Assembly (NCBI GenBank): GCA_018242425.1
Contig: JAFEBX010000011.1
Location: forward strand, 124,001 to 188,000
Length of the DNA stretch: 64,000 nucleotides
Direction of reading: 5' to 3'
Origin: Pseudomonadota bacterium
Lineage (GTDB): Bacteria > Pseudomonadota > Gammaproteobacteria > Xanthomonadales > Xanthomonadaceae
Position numbers and translations under genes: made by a program. The notes under the pieces are model-generated. The model was not told where the DNA came from. It ran no database searches and saw nothing but the letters and a program-made list of their open reading frames with translations. Shown piece by piece: positions 50,575 to 58,203 of the stretch (the first letter of the stretch is position 1; each line of letters starts with the position of its first letter).

Positions 50575-53457
50575 TCATCCGTTCTTGGCGCCGAGCGCGG
50601 CCAGCGCCTGCGGCCGCCCGAACAGGAAGCCCTGCCCGTACTGGCAACCCTCCTCGCGCAGGCATTCGCGTTGCTGGCGGGTTTCCACGCCTTCGGCGAT
50701 GCAGTCGATGCCGAGGCCATCGGCCAGCGACACGATCGCGCGCACCAGCGCCTCGCTTTCACCGCGGCTGGAATCCTGCAGGCCGGCGACGAAGCTGCGG
50801 TCGATCTTCAATGCGTGGAACGGGAACTTGCGCAGATAGGACAGCGCGGAGAACCCCGTGCCGAAATCGTCGAGCATCGCCAGCACGCCGCGCGACTTCA
50901 GCTGGTTGAGCTGTTCCAGGGTGCGGCCGCTGTCCTCGAGCAATGACGCCTCGGTGACCTCGATGCGCAGGCGTCCCGGATCGGCGCCGGCGGCGTCGAG
51001 CGTCGACAGCAGGCGCGCCGCGAATTCCGGAGAACGGAAATGCAGCGGCGACACGTTGATCGACACATAGCCCCTGGCGCGCGATCCCGCCATCCACTCG
51101 GCGACCTTGCGATAGACCAGCCAGTCGATCTCGCGCACCAGGCCGCTGTCCTCGCCGACGCCGATGAAGGCGCCGGGAGACAGCAATCCCTGCGTTTCAT
51201 GGCGCCAGCGCACCAATGCTTCGTGGCCGACGACGCGGCCGTTGCCGAGATGCACGATCGGCTGCAGGTGGACGTCGAAGGCATCGGCGTTGATCGAACG
51301 CCGCAGGTCGGCCTCGAGATCGAGCAGGCGCAACGATTCCGCACGCATCGCCTCGTCGAAGACCATCGCCTGCGATCGCCCATTGGCCTTCGCGCGATAC
51401 ATCGCGGCATCGGCGTCACGCAGGATTTCCTCGCCAGATTCGTAACCCTGGCGCCACATCGCGATGCCGACGCTCGCGGACGGGAACAGCTCGCGGTCGT
51501 GGACGAAAATCGGCGCTTCGAACGCCTTGATGATGCGCTCGGCCAGCGCGGTCACCTCGTCGACGCCGGACACCAGTTCGGCAAGCACCGCGAATTCGTC
51601 GCCACCAAGTCGCGCCACCAGGTCGTGCGGCCCGAGTTGGCCACGGATGCGCTTGGCGACCTGCACCAGCATCTCGTCGCCGGCGGCGTGGCCCATGCTG
51701 TCGTTGATCAGCTTGAACTGGTCGAGGTCGAGATAGAGCACCGCGAATCCCGGCATGTCGACCGAGCCGCGCGAGGTCAGCATGTTGAGCTGCAGGCGCT
51801 CGAGCAATTGCTGGCGGTTTGGCAAGCCGGTCAGGCCATCGTGGCTGGCCTGGTACTGCAGGCGCTGTTCGACGCGGATGCGCTCGCCGATCTCGGCCAG
51901 CAGGGTGCGGTTGGTTTCGGCGAGTTCGCGGGTGCGATCGCGGACGTGGCCTTCCAGTTCCTGCAGCAGGCCGCGTCGTTCCAGCGCCACCGATACGTGC
52001 TGGGCGGCGAACGACAGCAGCTCCATGTCCTGCGCACCGAAGCGGACATCGTCGCGATAGCTCTGGATCGCCATCAACCCGACCGGGATGCCATTGCGCA
52101 ACAGCGGCACGCCGAGCCACGACACCGCCATCTGGCCGCGCACGTCGATCAGGCCATCACGCTGCAAGCGCTGCAGCGTGGCTTCGTCCAGCAGCAATGG
52201 TCGACCATTGTTGACGACGTAATCGGCGACGCCACGACCGCGCGCCACGCGTGGGGGGATGTCGTCGAGCTCGTCGGCGACATAGACGAAGTCGAGGAAA
52301 CCGGGATCCTCGCTTACCAGCGCGATGAAGAAGTTGCGGCTGTCGATCAGTTCGTCGAGCACCGCGTGCACGCCGCTGTAGAAGTTCCAGCCGTCGCCCT
52401 GGCTTGACGACATCTCGCTGATGCGGAACAGCGCGGCCTGCAGGCGTTCGGCGCGCTTGCGCTCCTGGATTTCCAGCTCGAGCATCACGTTGGCATCGCG
52501 CAACTCGCGCGTGCGCTGCGCCACCTGGTCTTCCAGCCCGACCTTGGCGTCGCGGCGATCAAGCACGATCCCGATGTGTTGCGCCACGTAGGCCAGCACC
52601 TCGGCGGACTCGCGCGTGTAGCGATTGGGCCGATCGTAGCTCTGCACCACCACCGCGCCGCGCACCTCGCCGTCGCTCACCATCGGCACGCCCAGCCACG
52701 ACAGGCTGGCCGGTCCGATGCAATCCTCTTCCGCGATGCCGAATTGCGCCGCCAGCGCACTCGACGGCCCCATCATCGGTTCGCCCTTCTGCATCATGCG
52801 CACGGTCAGGCTGTTCTTCAGGCTCGCAAGCGGAAGCGCGCCTTCATGCACCGGCCAATGGTCGACCTGGTCGACGAAATAGGGGATGCGGATCTCGTCC
52901 TTCTGGCGATCCCACAGCACGATCATGATGTTCTGGGCGTAGATCAGTCCCGCCACTTCGTCATGGATGCGCCCGAGCGTCGTATGCAAATCGAGTCCCG
53001 ATTGCGACAACTCCGAAATGCGGAACAGCGCGCGCTGGATGCGATGCGCTTCCGACAACACCTGGACGCGCGAATCGGCGAGCAGGCGCGTCAGCGTCGC
53101 GTGGATCGCCGAATGGATCACGTCCATCCATTCTGATCCAGGCGTCTCCACCCGCCCCTGCGGATGCGCCAGCAGGACATAGGGCACGCTGTCTTCCAGC
53201 CGCGACTGCAGGCAATGGCCATCGCTCCCCTTGCCGGACAACGCATCCACCGCGGCACCGCGCGCAAGCGCTTCGCGTGGGCCGAAGGCCTCGACGTCGC
53301 TGTTTCCCTGGGCATCGCGCCAGGCCAGCGCCAGCGTGACGTCCGCCGGCACCAGCGCGTGCAGGGATTCCAGCAGGCCGCGCACCGCCGAATGCGAACG
53401 CAGGCCCGCCCATTGCGTGGGGAGGACCGAAGCCTGGGGGAGGATGGCGACGTTCAT
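50575..53457 (-). CDS. Cytoplasmic two-GAF GGDEF/EAL protein
   Basis: The protein should make or break cyclic di-GMP. The 960-residue product has an N-terminal region without recognised motif (1-140), a GAF domain (about 145-300), a coiled coil, a second GAF (about 345-505), and another coiled coil. A GGDEF domain (about 545-705) has intact RLGGDEFAV, and an EAL domain (about 715-955) has GHEALVRW, DDFGTGFSAL, LKIDRSFV and IAEGVET. The inhibitory-site arginine five residues before GGDEF is replaced (GPHD). Both output domains look catalytically complete. No membrane segment is present, so it senses soluble signals. ATG 53457 (MNVAILPQASVL) is preferred over the longer frame. Confidence 0.9.
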   Translation of the reverse strand: MNVAILPQASVLPTQWAGLRSHSAVRGLLESLHALVPADVTLALAWRDAQGNSDVEAFGPREALARGAAVDALSGKGSDGHCLQSRLEDSVPYVLLAHPQGRVETPGSEWMDVIHSAIHATLTRLLADSRVQVLSEAHRIQRALFRISELSQSGLDLHTTLGRIHDEVAGLIYAQNIMIVLWDRQKDEIRIPYFVDQVDHWPVHEGALPLASLKNSLTVRMMQKGEPMMGPSSALAAQFGIAEEDCIGPASLSWLGVPMVSDGEVRGAVVVQSYDRPNRYTRESAEVLAYVAQHIGIVLDRRDAKVGLEDQVAQRTRELRDANVMLELEIQERKRAERLQAALFRISEMSSSQGDGWNFYSGVHAVLDELIDSRNFFIALVSEDPGFLDFVYVADELDDIPPRVARGRGVADYVVNNGRPLLLDEATLQRLQRDGLIDVRGQMAVSWLGVPLLRNGIPVGLMAIQSYRDDVRFGAQDMELLSFAAQHVSVALERRGLLQELEGHVRDRTRELAETNRTLLAEIGERIRVEQRLQYQASHDGLTGLPNRQQLLERLQLNMLTSRGSVDMPGFAVLYLDLDQFKLINDSMGHAAGDEMLVQVAKRIRGQLGPHDLVARLGGDEFAVLAELVSGVDEVTALAERIIKAFEAPIFVHDRELFPSASVGIAMWRQGYESGEEILRDADAAMYRAKANGRSQAMVFDEAMRAESLRLLDLEADLRRSINADAFDVHLQPIVHLGNGRVVGHEALVRWRHETQGLLSPGAFIGVGEDSGLVREIDWLVYRKVAEWMAGSRARGYVSINVSPLHFRSPEFAARLLSTLDAAGADPGRLRIEVTEASLLEDSGRTLEQLNQLKSRGVLAMLDDFGTGFSALSYLRKFPFHALKIDRSFVAGLQDSSRGESEALVRAIVSLADGLGIDCIAEGVETRQQRECLREEGCQYGQGFLFGRPQALAALGAKNG

Positions 53458-53568
53458 GGCATGGATAGAGTACCCCGGCCCCGCCCATTCACCACGCCAA
53501 CCCCGTTTCCGCTTGCCGGCCGTTGGAACTGGCATGGAGGCCTGCACGGCAACATCGCGCGCAACCGT

Positions 53569-53574
53569 TATCCT
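53569..53574 (+). promoter_or_regulatory. -10 hexamer TATCCT before the ECF sigma factor gene
   Basis: TATCCT ends seven bases before ATG 53582, again the spacing expected for a leaderless mRNA. No Shine-Dalgarno sequence precedes the ATG. It lies in the 124-base divergent region next to the GGDEF/EAL gene. Confidence 0.4.
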
Positions 53575-53581
53575 ATGGCTG

Positions 53582-54139
53582 ATGGATGGCGTGCCCAACG
53601 AGCCCGACGACAATGCGCTCATGACCGCCTATGCCACGGGCGATCAGCGTGCATTCGAATTGCTGTACAGCCGCCATCGCGCGGGCCTGTATCGTTACAT
53701 CCTGCGCCTGTTGCGCGATCGCGCCGCCACCGACGAATTGTTCCAGGACGTCTGGCAACGCGTGATCAGCGCCCGCAACGGCTGGCGCCCAAGCGGCTCG
53801 TTCAGCGGCTGGCTGTACCAGATCGCGCACCATCGCATCAACGACTACTGGCGCGCGCGCCGCCATCGCCCCGCCGCCCCCATCGATGCCGAGGAGCGCG
53901 TCGCCGCGATCCCCGACCAGGACACGCCGGAACGCGCGGTCTCGGAATTCGAGCAGCGCCGGCGCCTGCAACTCGCGCTCGAGACATTGCCGCGCGAACA
54001 ACGTGAAGTGGTCGCATTGCGACTGGAACAGGAACTGACACTGGAGGAAATCGCCACCATCACCGGCGTTGGCCGGGAAACCGTGAAATCCAGGCTGCGT
54101 TACGCCATGGACAAATTGCGGGTGGAGATGAAGCCATGA
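53582..54139 (+). CDS. ECF-type RNA polymerase sigma factor
   Basis: ECF sigma factors direct RNA polymerase to stress or envelope regulons and are often held by an anti-sigma factor. The 185-residue product has region 2 (FELLYSRHRAGLYRYILRLL and ELFQDVWQRVI, residues about 22-62) and region 4 with the helix-turn-helix LTLEEIATITGVGRETVKSRL near residues 152-172. Region 3 is absent, as in ECFs. It starts at ATG 53582, one of several closely spaced start codons. Its stop overlaps the next gene's ATG (ATGA). Its targets are unknown; no copy of its own promoter pattern could be recognised. Confidence 0.9.
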   Translation: MDGVPNEPDDNALMTAYATGDQRAFELLYSRHRAGLYRYILRLLRDRAATDELFQDVWQRVISARNGWRPSGSFSGWLYQIAHHRINDYWRARRHRPAAPIDAEERVAAIPDQDTPERAVSEFEQRRRLQLALETLPREQREVVALRLEQELTLEEIATITGVGRETVKSRLRYAMDKLRVEMKP

Positions 54140-55086
54140 AGCGCCACGAAGACGCATCCCTGGACGCCGAAGAACGCGCACTTGCCGCGCAACTGCGTCG
54201 CTTGCCGCCGCATGGCGAGCCTGCGCCCGATCTCGATGCGCACATCCTGGCGATGGCGCGGACGGCGAATGGCGGACGTCGTTCGGCACCCTGGTATCGC
54301 GGACTGCCCGGCTATGCCAGCGCCGCAGCCGTCTGCGTGCTCGCGGCCGGACTGGCATGGCAGATGTGGCCAGCCCATGTCCAGCGCGGTGAACACGCTA
54401 CGGCATCCACGCCTGTTCCGCCTCTGCCCAAGCCTGTTGTCGAGGCATCCCCGGCACCAGCGGACACGGCCAACGCGGCAGCGGATGCCGGAGCCGTGGA
54501 CAAGTCGACTGCAGCCATGCCTGCGGCACCTCGCGAAGTGTTGCCTCCCCCGCAACCTCCACGTCCGGCCCCGGCACGCATGCCGCCGACGCCACAACCG
54601 GCGATCATTCCATCGGCGAACGATGCCGCCTCCTACGCTGCCCCGGCACCGACCGCTGCGGCACCCGCATTGGCACCCCCTCCGGCACCTCCCGCGCCTC
54701 CGGCACCACCACCGCCGTCACCCGTGCAGTCGATGGACGCCACGCCTGCGGCCGCCTCCGCCAAAGGCAGCGTCGAACTGCGCGAACAACCGAAGCCCGC
54801 ACCGGCATCCGCCCCCGCCCCTGTCACGGTGAACGCGATGCGTGCGAAAGCTGCAGCCGCAACCTCGGCCGATACCGAGAACGGCTACGACGCACGCCCA
54901 CCGGCGACCGTGCAGGACACCAGCGTGCGCAACGACTGGCTCAAGCGCATCCGCGAACTGATGGCACAGGGCGATCGCGATGGCGCCCGCAGCAGCCTGC
55001 AGGAATACCGCACGCGCTATCCCGACGCGACGATTCCCGCCGACCTGCAACCCCTGCTGGCAACGCCCCCGGCGAAAACGCCGTGA
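54136..55086 (+). CDS. Proline-rich single-pass membrane protein, putative anti-sigma partner
   Basis: The 316-residue product has a cytoplasmic N-terminus (1-58) with LAAQLRRLPPHGEPAPDLDAHILAMAR. One transmembrane segment (about 60-78, ASAAAVCVLAAGLAWQMW) follows, then a very long proline/alanine-rich periplasmic stretch (about 88-240). A compact C-terminus (about 262-312, DWLKRIRELMAQGDRDGARSSLQEY) looks helical. Its translation is coupled to the ECF sigma gene by an ATGA overlap. That and the topology suggest an anti-sigma factor; I see no HxxxCxxC zinc motif and no certain anti-sigma domain, so this is an inference. Confidence 0.6.
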   Translation: MKRHEDASLDAEERALAAQLRRLPPHGEPAPDLDAHILAMARTANGGRRSAPWYRGLPGYASAAAVCVLAAGLAWQMWPAHVQRGEHATASTPVPPLPKPVVEASPAPADTANAAADAGAVDKSTAAMPAAPREVLPPPQPPRPAPARMPPTPQPAIIPSANDAASYAAPAPTAAAPALAPPPAPPAPPAPPPPSPVQSMDATPAAASAKGSVELREQPKPAPASAPAPVTVNAMRAKAAAATSADTENGYDARPPATVQDTSVRNDWLKRIRELMAQGDRDGARSSLQEYRTRYPDATIPADLQPLLATPPAKTP

Positions 55087-55093
55087 TCGCGAT

Positions 55094-56236
55094 TCAACCG
55101 CCGCGATATTCGCGCGGAATGCGCTCGTTCAAGCCGACCAGGATTTCGTAGGGAATCGTCCCCGCCCAGTCGGCCACGTCCTGGCAGGTGATGGCGTCGC
55201 CGCCCTGGTGGCCGATCAACACCACTTCATCCTCGTTCCAGGCGCTGCCCTGCGGCCCGAGATCGACCATGAACTGGTCCATGCACACGCGCCCGACGAT
55301 GGGATGGCGCTGACCGCGGATCAGCACTTCGCTACGTGACGACGACGTGCTTGATGACAGCGCGCGCGAATACCCGTCGCCGTAGCCGATCGGCACTGTC
55401 ACCACGCGCGTATCCTGCGATGCGGTCCAGGTCGCGCCATAGCTGACGGTGCGACCCGCTTTCACCACCTTGAAGTAGACGACCTGCGAAAGCAGCGACA
55501 ACGCCGGCCGCAATTCGAAGGGCGGACGCGCGGTGTCGCCCGGCGACACGCCGTAAAGAATGATGCCCGGGCGCACCATGTCCAGCCAGGTCTCCGGGAA
55601 ATGCAGCACGCCGCCGGAATTGGCCAGATGGCGGATCGGCATCGGCGCACCGATGCGTTCGAAGTGCGCGCAGGCTTCGAGGAAACGTTCGAGTTGCACG
55701 CGCGTCATCGGCGACTGCGGATCATCCGAACACGCCAGGTGCGAATACACGCCCTTGATCGTGCACCACGCCGACGCCACCGCGGCCTCGATCAACGGGC
55801 CCGCGCTCTCGCTGTGGACGCCGATGCGTTCCATTCCGGTATCGACCTTGAGATGCACCACGGCCTTGCGACCCGCCGCCTGCGCGGCCGCCTCGACCTG
55901 GCGCAACTTGTCGAGCGACGACACCGTGATCTCGAGATCGTGCTCGAGGAATCGCGCCACCTGCGGCCCGAAGATGCCGCCGAGCACGAGGATCGGCGCC
56001 TTGATCCCAGTCTGGCGCAACGCGATGCCTTCCTCGACGAAGGCGACGCCGAGCTGGCCGACGCCCTGCGCCACCAGGTGACGCGCCACCGGCACCAGTC
56101 CGTGGCCATAGGCATTGGCCTTGACGATCCCCATCACCGGTACGCCGACATGGCCGGCAATCGCCTGCAGGTTGTGGCTGATCGCGTCGAGATCGACGTC
56201 GATACGGGTCGGGCGCTGGGTGAACGGCAGGGTCAT
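55094..56236 (-). CDS. alr: Alanine racemase
   Basis: Alr makes D-alanine for peptidoglycan with pyridoxal phosphate. The 380-residue product has the PLP lysine K39 in GIVKANAYGHG, HLKVDTGMERIGV, the GYGDGYSRAL region, and RVCMDQFMVDLG with the conserved residues near the second active-site half. ATG 56236 (MTLPFTQRPTRI) is preferred over a TTG at 56266. In E. coli alr lies directly downstream of dnaB; here a four-gene plus-strand MarR/VOC operon is placed between dnaB and alr. Confidence 0.96.
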   Translation of the reverse strand: MTLPFTQRPTRIDVDLDAISHNLQAIAGHVGVPVMGIVKANAYGHGLVPVARHLVAQGVGQLGVAFVEEGIALRQTGIKAPILVLGGIFGPQVARFLEHDLEITVSSLDKLRQVEAAAQAAGRKAVVHLKVDTGMERIGVHSESAGPLIEAAVASAWCTIKGVYSHLACSDDPQSPMTRVQLERFLEACAHFERIGAPMPIRHLANSGGVLHFPETWLDMVRPGIILYGVSPGDTARPPFELRPALSLLSQVVYFKVVKAGRTVSYGATWTASQDTRVVTVPIGYGDGYSRALSSSTSSSRSEVLIRGQRHPIVGRVCMDQFMVDLGPQGSAWNEDEVVLIGHQGGDAITCQDVADWAGTIPYEILVGLNERIPREYRGG

Positions 56237-56253
56237 GGCCCTATTGTGCCAAC

Positions 56254-56282
56254 TTGACAGTGGCAATTTAGTAAATTATTTT
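56254..56282 (+). promoter_or_regulatory. Promoter of the marR-VOC operon with embedded dyad operator
   Basis: TTGACA (56254-56259) and TATTTT (56277-56282) are separated by 17 bp. Between them lies a perfect dyad AATTTA-G-TAAATT (56265-56277) overlapping the first base of the -10. A partial copy of the half-site, ATTTAGT, recurs at 56302-56308 just before the marR ATG. The position fits autorepression by the MarR protein. The AT content is far above the surroundings. Confidence 0.65.
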
Positions 56283-56309
56283 GACTATCAAATTGCTGGA
56301 CATTTAGTC

Positions 56310-56783
56310 ATGGCCGAAACTCCCTGGTACGACATCGTCGCCATCCCAGCCCTGCTGCGGCACGCCCGCAACACCTACGGTAGCGCCATGCGCCAGGCGC
56401 TGGAAGATGGCGGCTATGGCGACATCCCCAAGAACGGCCTCTACGTGGTCGGCGGCCTCGCCCTCGGCGAGCAGCGCGACGTGCCGTTGTCGGAACTGAT
56501 CCGCAGCCTGCGCATCTCCAAGCAGTCCGCCGGCCAGCTGGTCGATACCCTCGTCCTGCGCGGCTATCTCGAACGCCGCGAGGATTCCCAGGATCGCCGC
56601 CGGCTGGTGGTCGGCCTCACCACGCGCGGGCGTGCCGCAGCGACGGTCCAGGCCGCCGCGCGCGCGCGCATCGATGCCCAGCTCGCCGACGAAATCGGGA
56701 GCGCGCAGGTGGCGCAACTGCGTCGCAGCCTCGCCGCGCTCATCGCGCTCGATCACGACGAAGGCGCCGTCGACGACGCCTGA
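56310..56783 (+). CDS. MarR-family transcriptional regulator
   Basis: MarR proteins are dimeric winged-helix regulators released from DNA by small ligands or oxidation. The 157-residue product has the recognition region PLSELIRSLRISKQSAGQLV (about 58-77) and the wing RREDSQDRRRLVVGLTTRG (about 88-106, with the conserved DxRxx pattern). It begins at ATG 56310 inside an AT-rich region carrying a dyad. It heads an operon with three VOC-type genes and likely controls them. The ligand is unknown. It contains no cysteine in the core, so thiol oxidation sensing is unlikely. Confidence 0.88.
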   Translation: MAETPWYDIVAIPALLRHARNTYGSAMRQALEDGGYGDIPKNGLYVVGGLALGEQRDVPLSELIRSLRISKQSAGQLVDTLVLRGYLERREDSQDRRRLVVGLTTRGRAAATVQAAARARIDAQLADEIGSAQVAQLRRSLAALIALDHDEGAVDDA

Positions 56784-56813
56784 ACTCGCCTCCAATCCTT
56801 CACGGAGATCGCC

Positions 56814-57197
56814 ATGCTCATCAACCTGATTCCCAAGGTTTTCTACAATCGCCTGCAGGACGGCCTGGACCTGTTCGTCTCCGGGCTTGGCTTCAAGGTG
56901 CTTCACCAGGACGACGATCTCGCCGTGGTCGCCCGCGACGGTGCCAAGGCCTATCTCGTCGAAAGTCCGGAATTCGCCGCGAAGGACCGCCCGGAACTGG
57001 CGATCGAGACCGACACCATCGATACGTTGTTCACGGAAATCTCCTTCCGTGCGCCGCGCCTGCTCCATCGCAACGGCGCCACGATCACGCTCAAGCCATG
57101 GGGCGCGCGCGAGTTCGCCGTGCTGGACAAAACCGGCGTCTGTGTGGTCTTCAGGCAGTGGCCGACGGAGCCGCAGCCAGCGGATGCCACGCCATGA
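56814..57197 (+). CDS. VOC-superfamily (glyoxalase/bleomycin-resistance fold) protein
   Basis: The 127-residue product fits the VOC fold: a paired beta-alpha-beta-beta-beta module from NLIPKVFYNRLQDGLDLFVSGLGF to LKPWGAREFAVLDKTGVCVVF. The sites where metal-binding His/Glu would be expected are not well kept at the N-terminus, so enzymatic activity is uncertain; binding or resistance roles occur in this superfamily. GGAG precedes ATG 56814. The stop overlaps the next ATG (ATGA). Confidence 0.75.
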   Translation: MLINLIPKVFYNRLQDGLDLFVSGLGFKVLHQDDDLAVVARDGAKAYLVESPEFAAKDRPELAIETDTIDTLFTEISFRAPRLLHRNGATITLKPWGAREFAVLDKTGVCVVFRQWPTEPQPADATP

Positions 57198-57826
57198 ACC
57201 TCGCGACCGTGGAAATCAAGGCCTTCGTCCCGGCACGCGATTTCGAGTTGTCGAAACGCTTCTATCGCGATCTCGGGTTCGAGGTTCCGTGGTCGTCCGA
57301 CGACCTCGCCTACCTGCATGCCGGCGATTCCAGTTTCCTCCTGCAGAAGTTCTACAACCGCGAACACGCCGAGAATTTCATGATGCACCTGCTGGTCCGC
57401 GACGTCGAAGCGTGGTGGCAGCACGTCGTTGCGCAAGAACTCGTCGAACGCTACGGCGTGCAGGCGGAACCGCCCGAAGACCGCCCCTGGGCGATCCGCG
57501 ACTTCACCCTGACCGATCCCGCCGGCGTGCTGTGGCGGATCGGCCAGAACATCCCTGCGACGCAAGAGGAACCCGCCATGCCCGATGAACAACCGAAATT
57601 CGAATCGACCTCGCTTTCAGGGGCACGCTTCCACGATGTCGATTTGCGATCGTCCTCCTTCGACGATGTCGCGCTTGCCGATGCATCGTTCTCGAACGTC
57701 TCGTTCAAGGGGGCGAAGTTCGCCAACATCGACTTCCGCAACGTCGAGATTTCCGACGCCAACGTGGCCGGCATGACCATCAACGGGATCCTGATGACCG
57801 ATCTGCTTTACGGGAAATCGCCATGA
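57194..57826 (+). CDS. Fused VOC domain plus pentapeptide-repeat protein
   Basis: Residues 1-125 of the 210-residue product form a VOC/glyoxalase domain (ATVEIKAFVPARDFELSKRFYRDLGF to IRDFTLTDPAGVLWRIGQN). Residues about 136-205 form pentapeptide repeats with the A(D/N)LXX-like pattern (LSGARFHDVDLRSSSFDDVA, ADASFSNVSFKGAKFANIDF), which fold as a right-handed beta helix. Inside the frame an ATG at 57578 (MPDEQPKF) is preceded by AGAGGAA, so the repeat part could also be made alone. Pentapeptide proteins can mimic DNA and protect gyrase, but that role is not shown here. It overlaps its neighbours by four bases on each side. Confidence 0.8.
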   Translation: MNLATVEIKAFVPARDFELSKRFYRDLGFEVPWSSDDLAYLHAGDSSFLLQKFYNREHAENFMMHLLVRDVEAWWQHVVAQELVERYGVQAEPPEDRPWAIRDFTLTDPAGVLWRIGQNIPATQEEPAMPDEQPKFESTSLSGARFHDVDLRSSSFDDVALADASFSNVSFKGAKFANIDFRNVEISDANVAGMTINGILMTDLLYGKSP

Positions 57827-58191
57827 CCATTCGCAACGTCATCGCCCAGCTGCGCACCACCGACCTCGACCGCAGCATCGACTTCTACACGTCGACGCTC
57901 GGGATGGCCCTGGAATTCCGCTACCAGGACTTCTATGCCGGGATCCGCTCGGGCGACCACATCGTCCACCTCAAGCGCGTGGACGCGCGCGACCCATCGA
58001 TCGACGAGGTGCGCGAGCACGGGCACTTCCATCTCTATTTCGAAGTCGACGATGTCCGTGCATTCGCCGAAACATTGCGTGGCCGCGGTGTCTCGCTGGT
58101 CTCGGATGTGTGCGATACCGACTGGCAGACGCGCGAATTCGTCATCGAAGACGACCAGGGGCACACGCTGTATTTCGGCCAGCCGCTGTAA
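57823..58191 (+). CDS. VOC-superfamily (glyoxalase/dioxygenase fold) protein
   Basis: The 122-residue product has the typical start NVIAQLRTTDLDRSIDFYTSTLGM and a central HFHLYFEVDDVRAFAETLRGRG. The end FVIEDDQGHTLYFGQPL carries a plausible metal-binding His/Glu set. It is the last gene of the marR operon, overlaps the fused VOC/pentapeptide gene by four bases, and ends 12 bases before the convergent dnaB stop. The substrate is unknown; lactoylglutathione, antibiotics and electrophiles are common in the superfamily. Confidence 0.82.
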   Translation: MTIRNVIAQLRTTDLDRSIDFYTSTLGMALEFRYQDFYAGIRSGDHIVHLKRVDARDPSIDEVREHGHFHLYFEVDDVRAFAETLRGRGVSLVSDVCDTDWQTREFVIEDDQGHTLYFGQPL

Positions 58192-58203
58192 CGCGGAAAC
58201 GCG

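Noticed and set aside
54400..54880. The proline-rich stretch as a possible sequence repeat or frameshift artefact
   Set aside because: The frame is continuous, codon use is varied (not a simple tandem repeat), and the gene resumes a non-repetitive C-terminal domain in frame.
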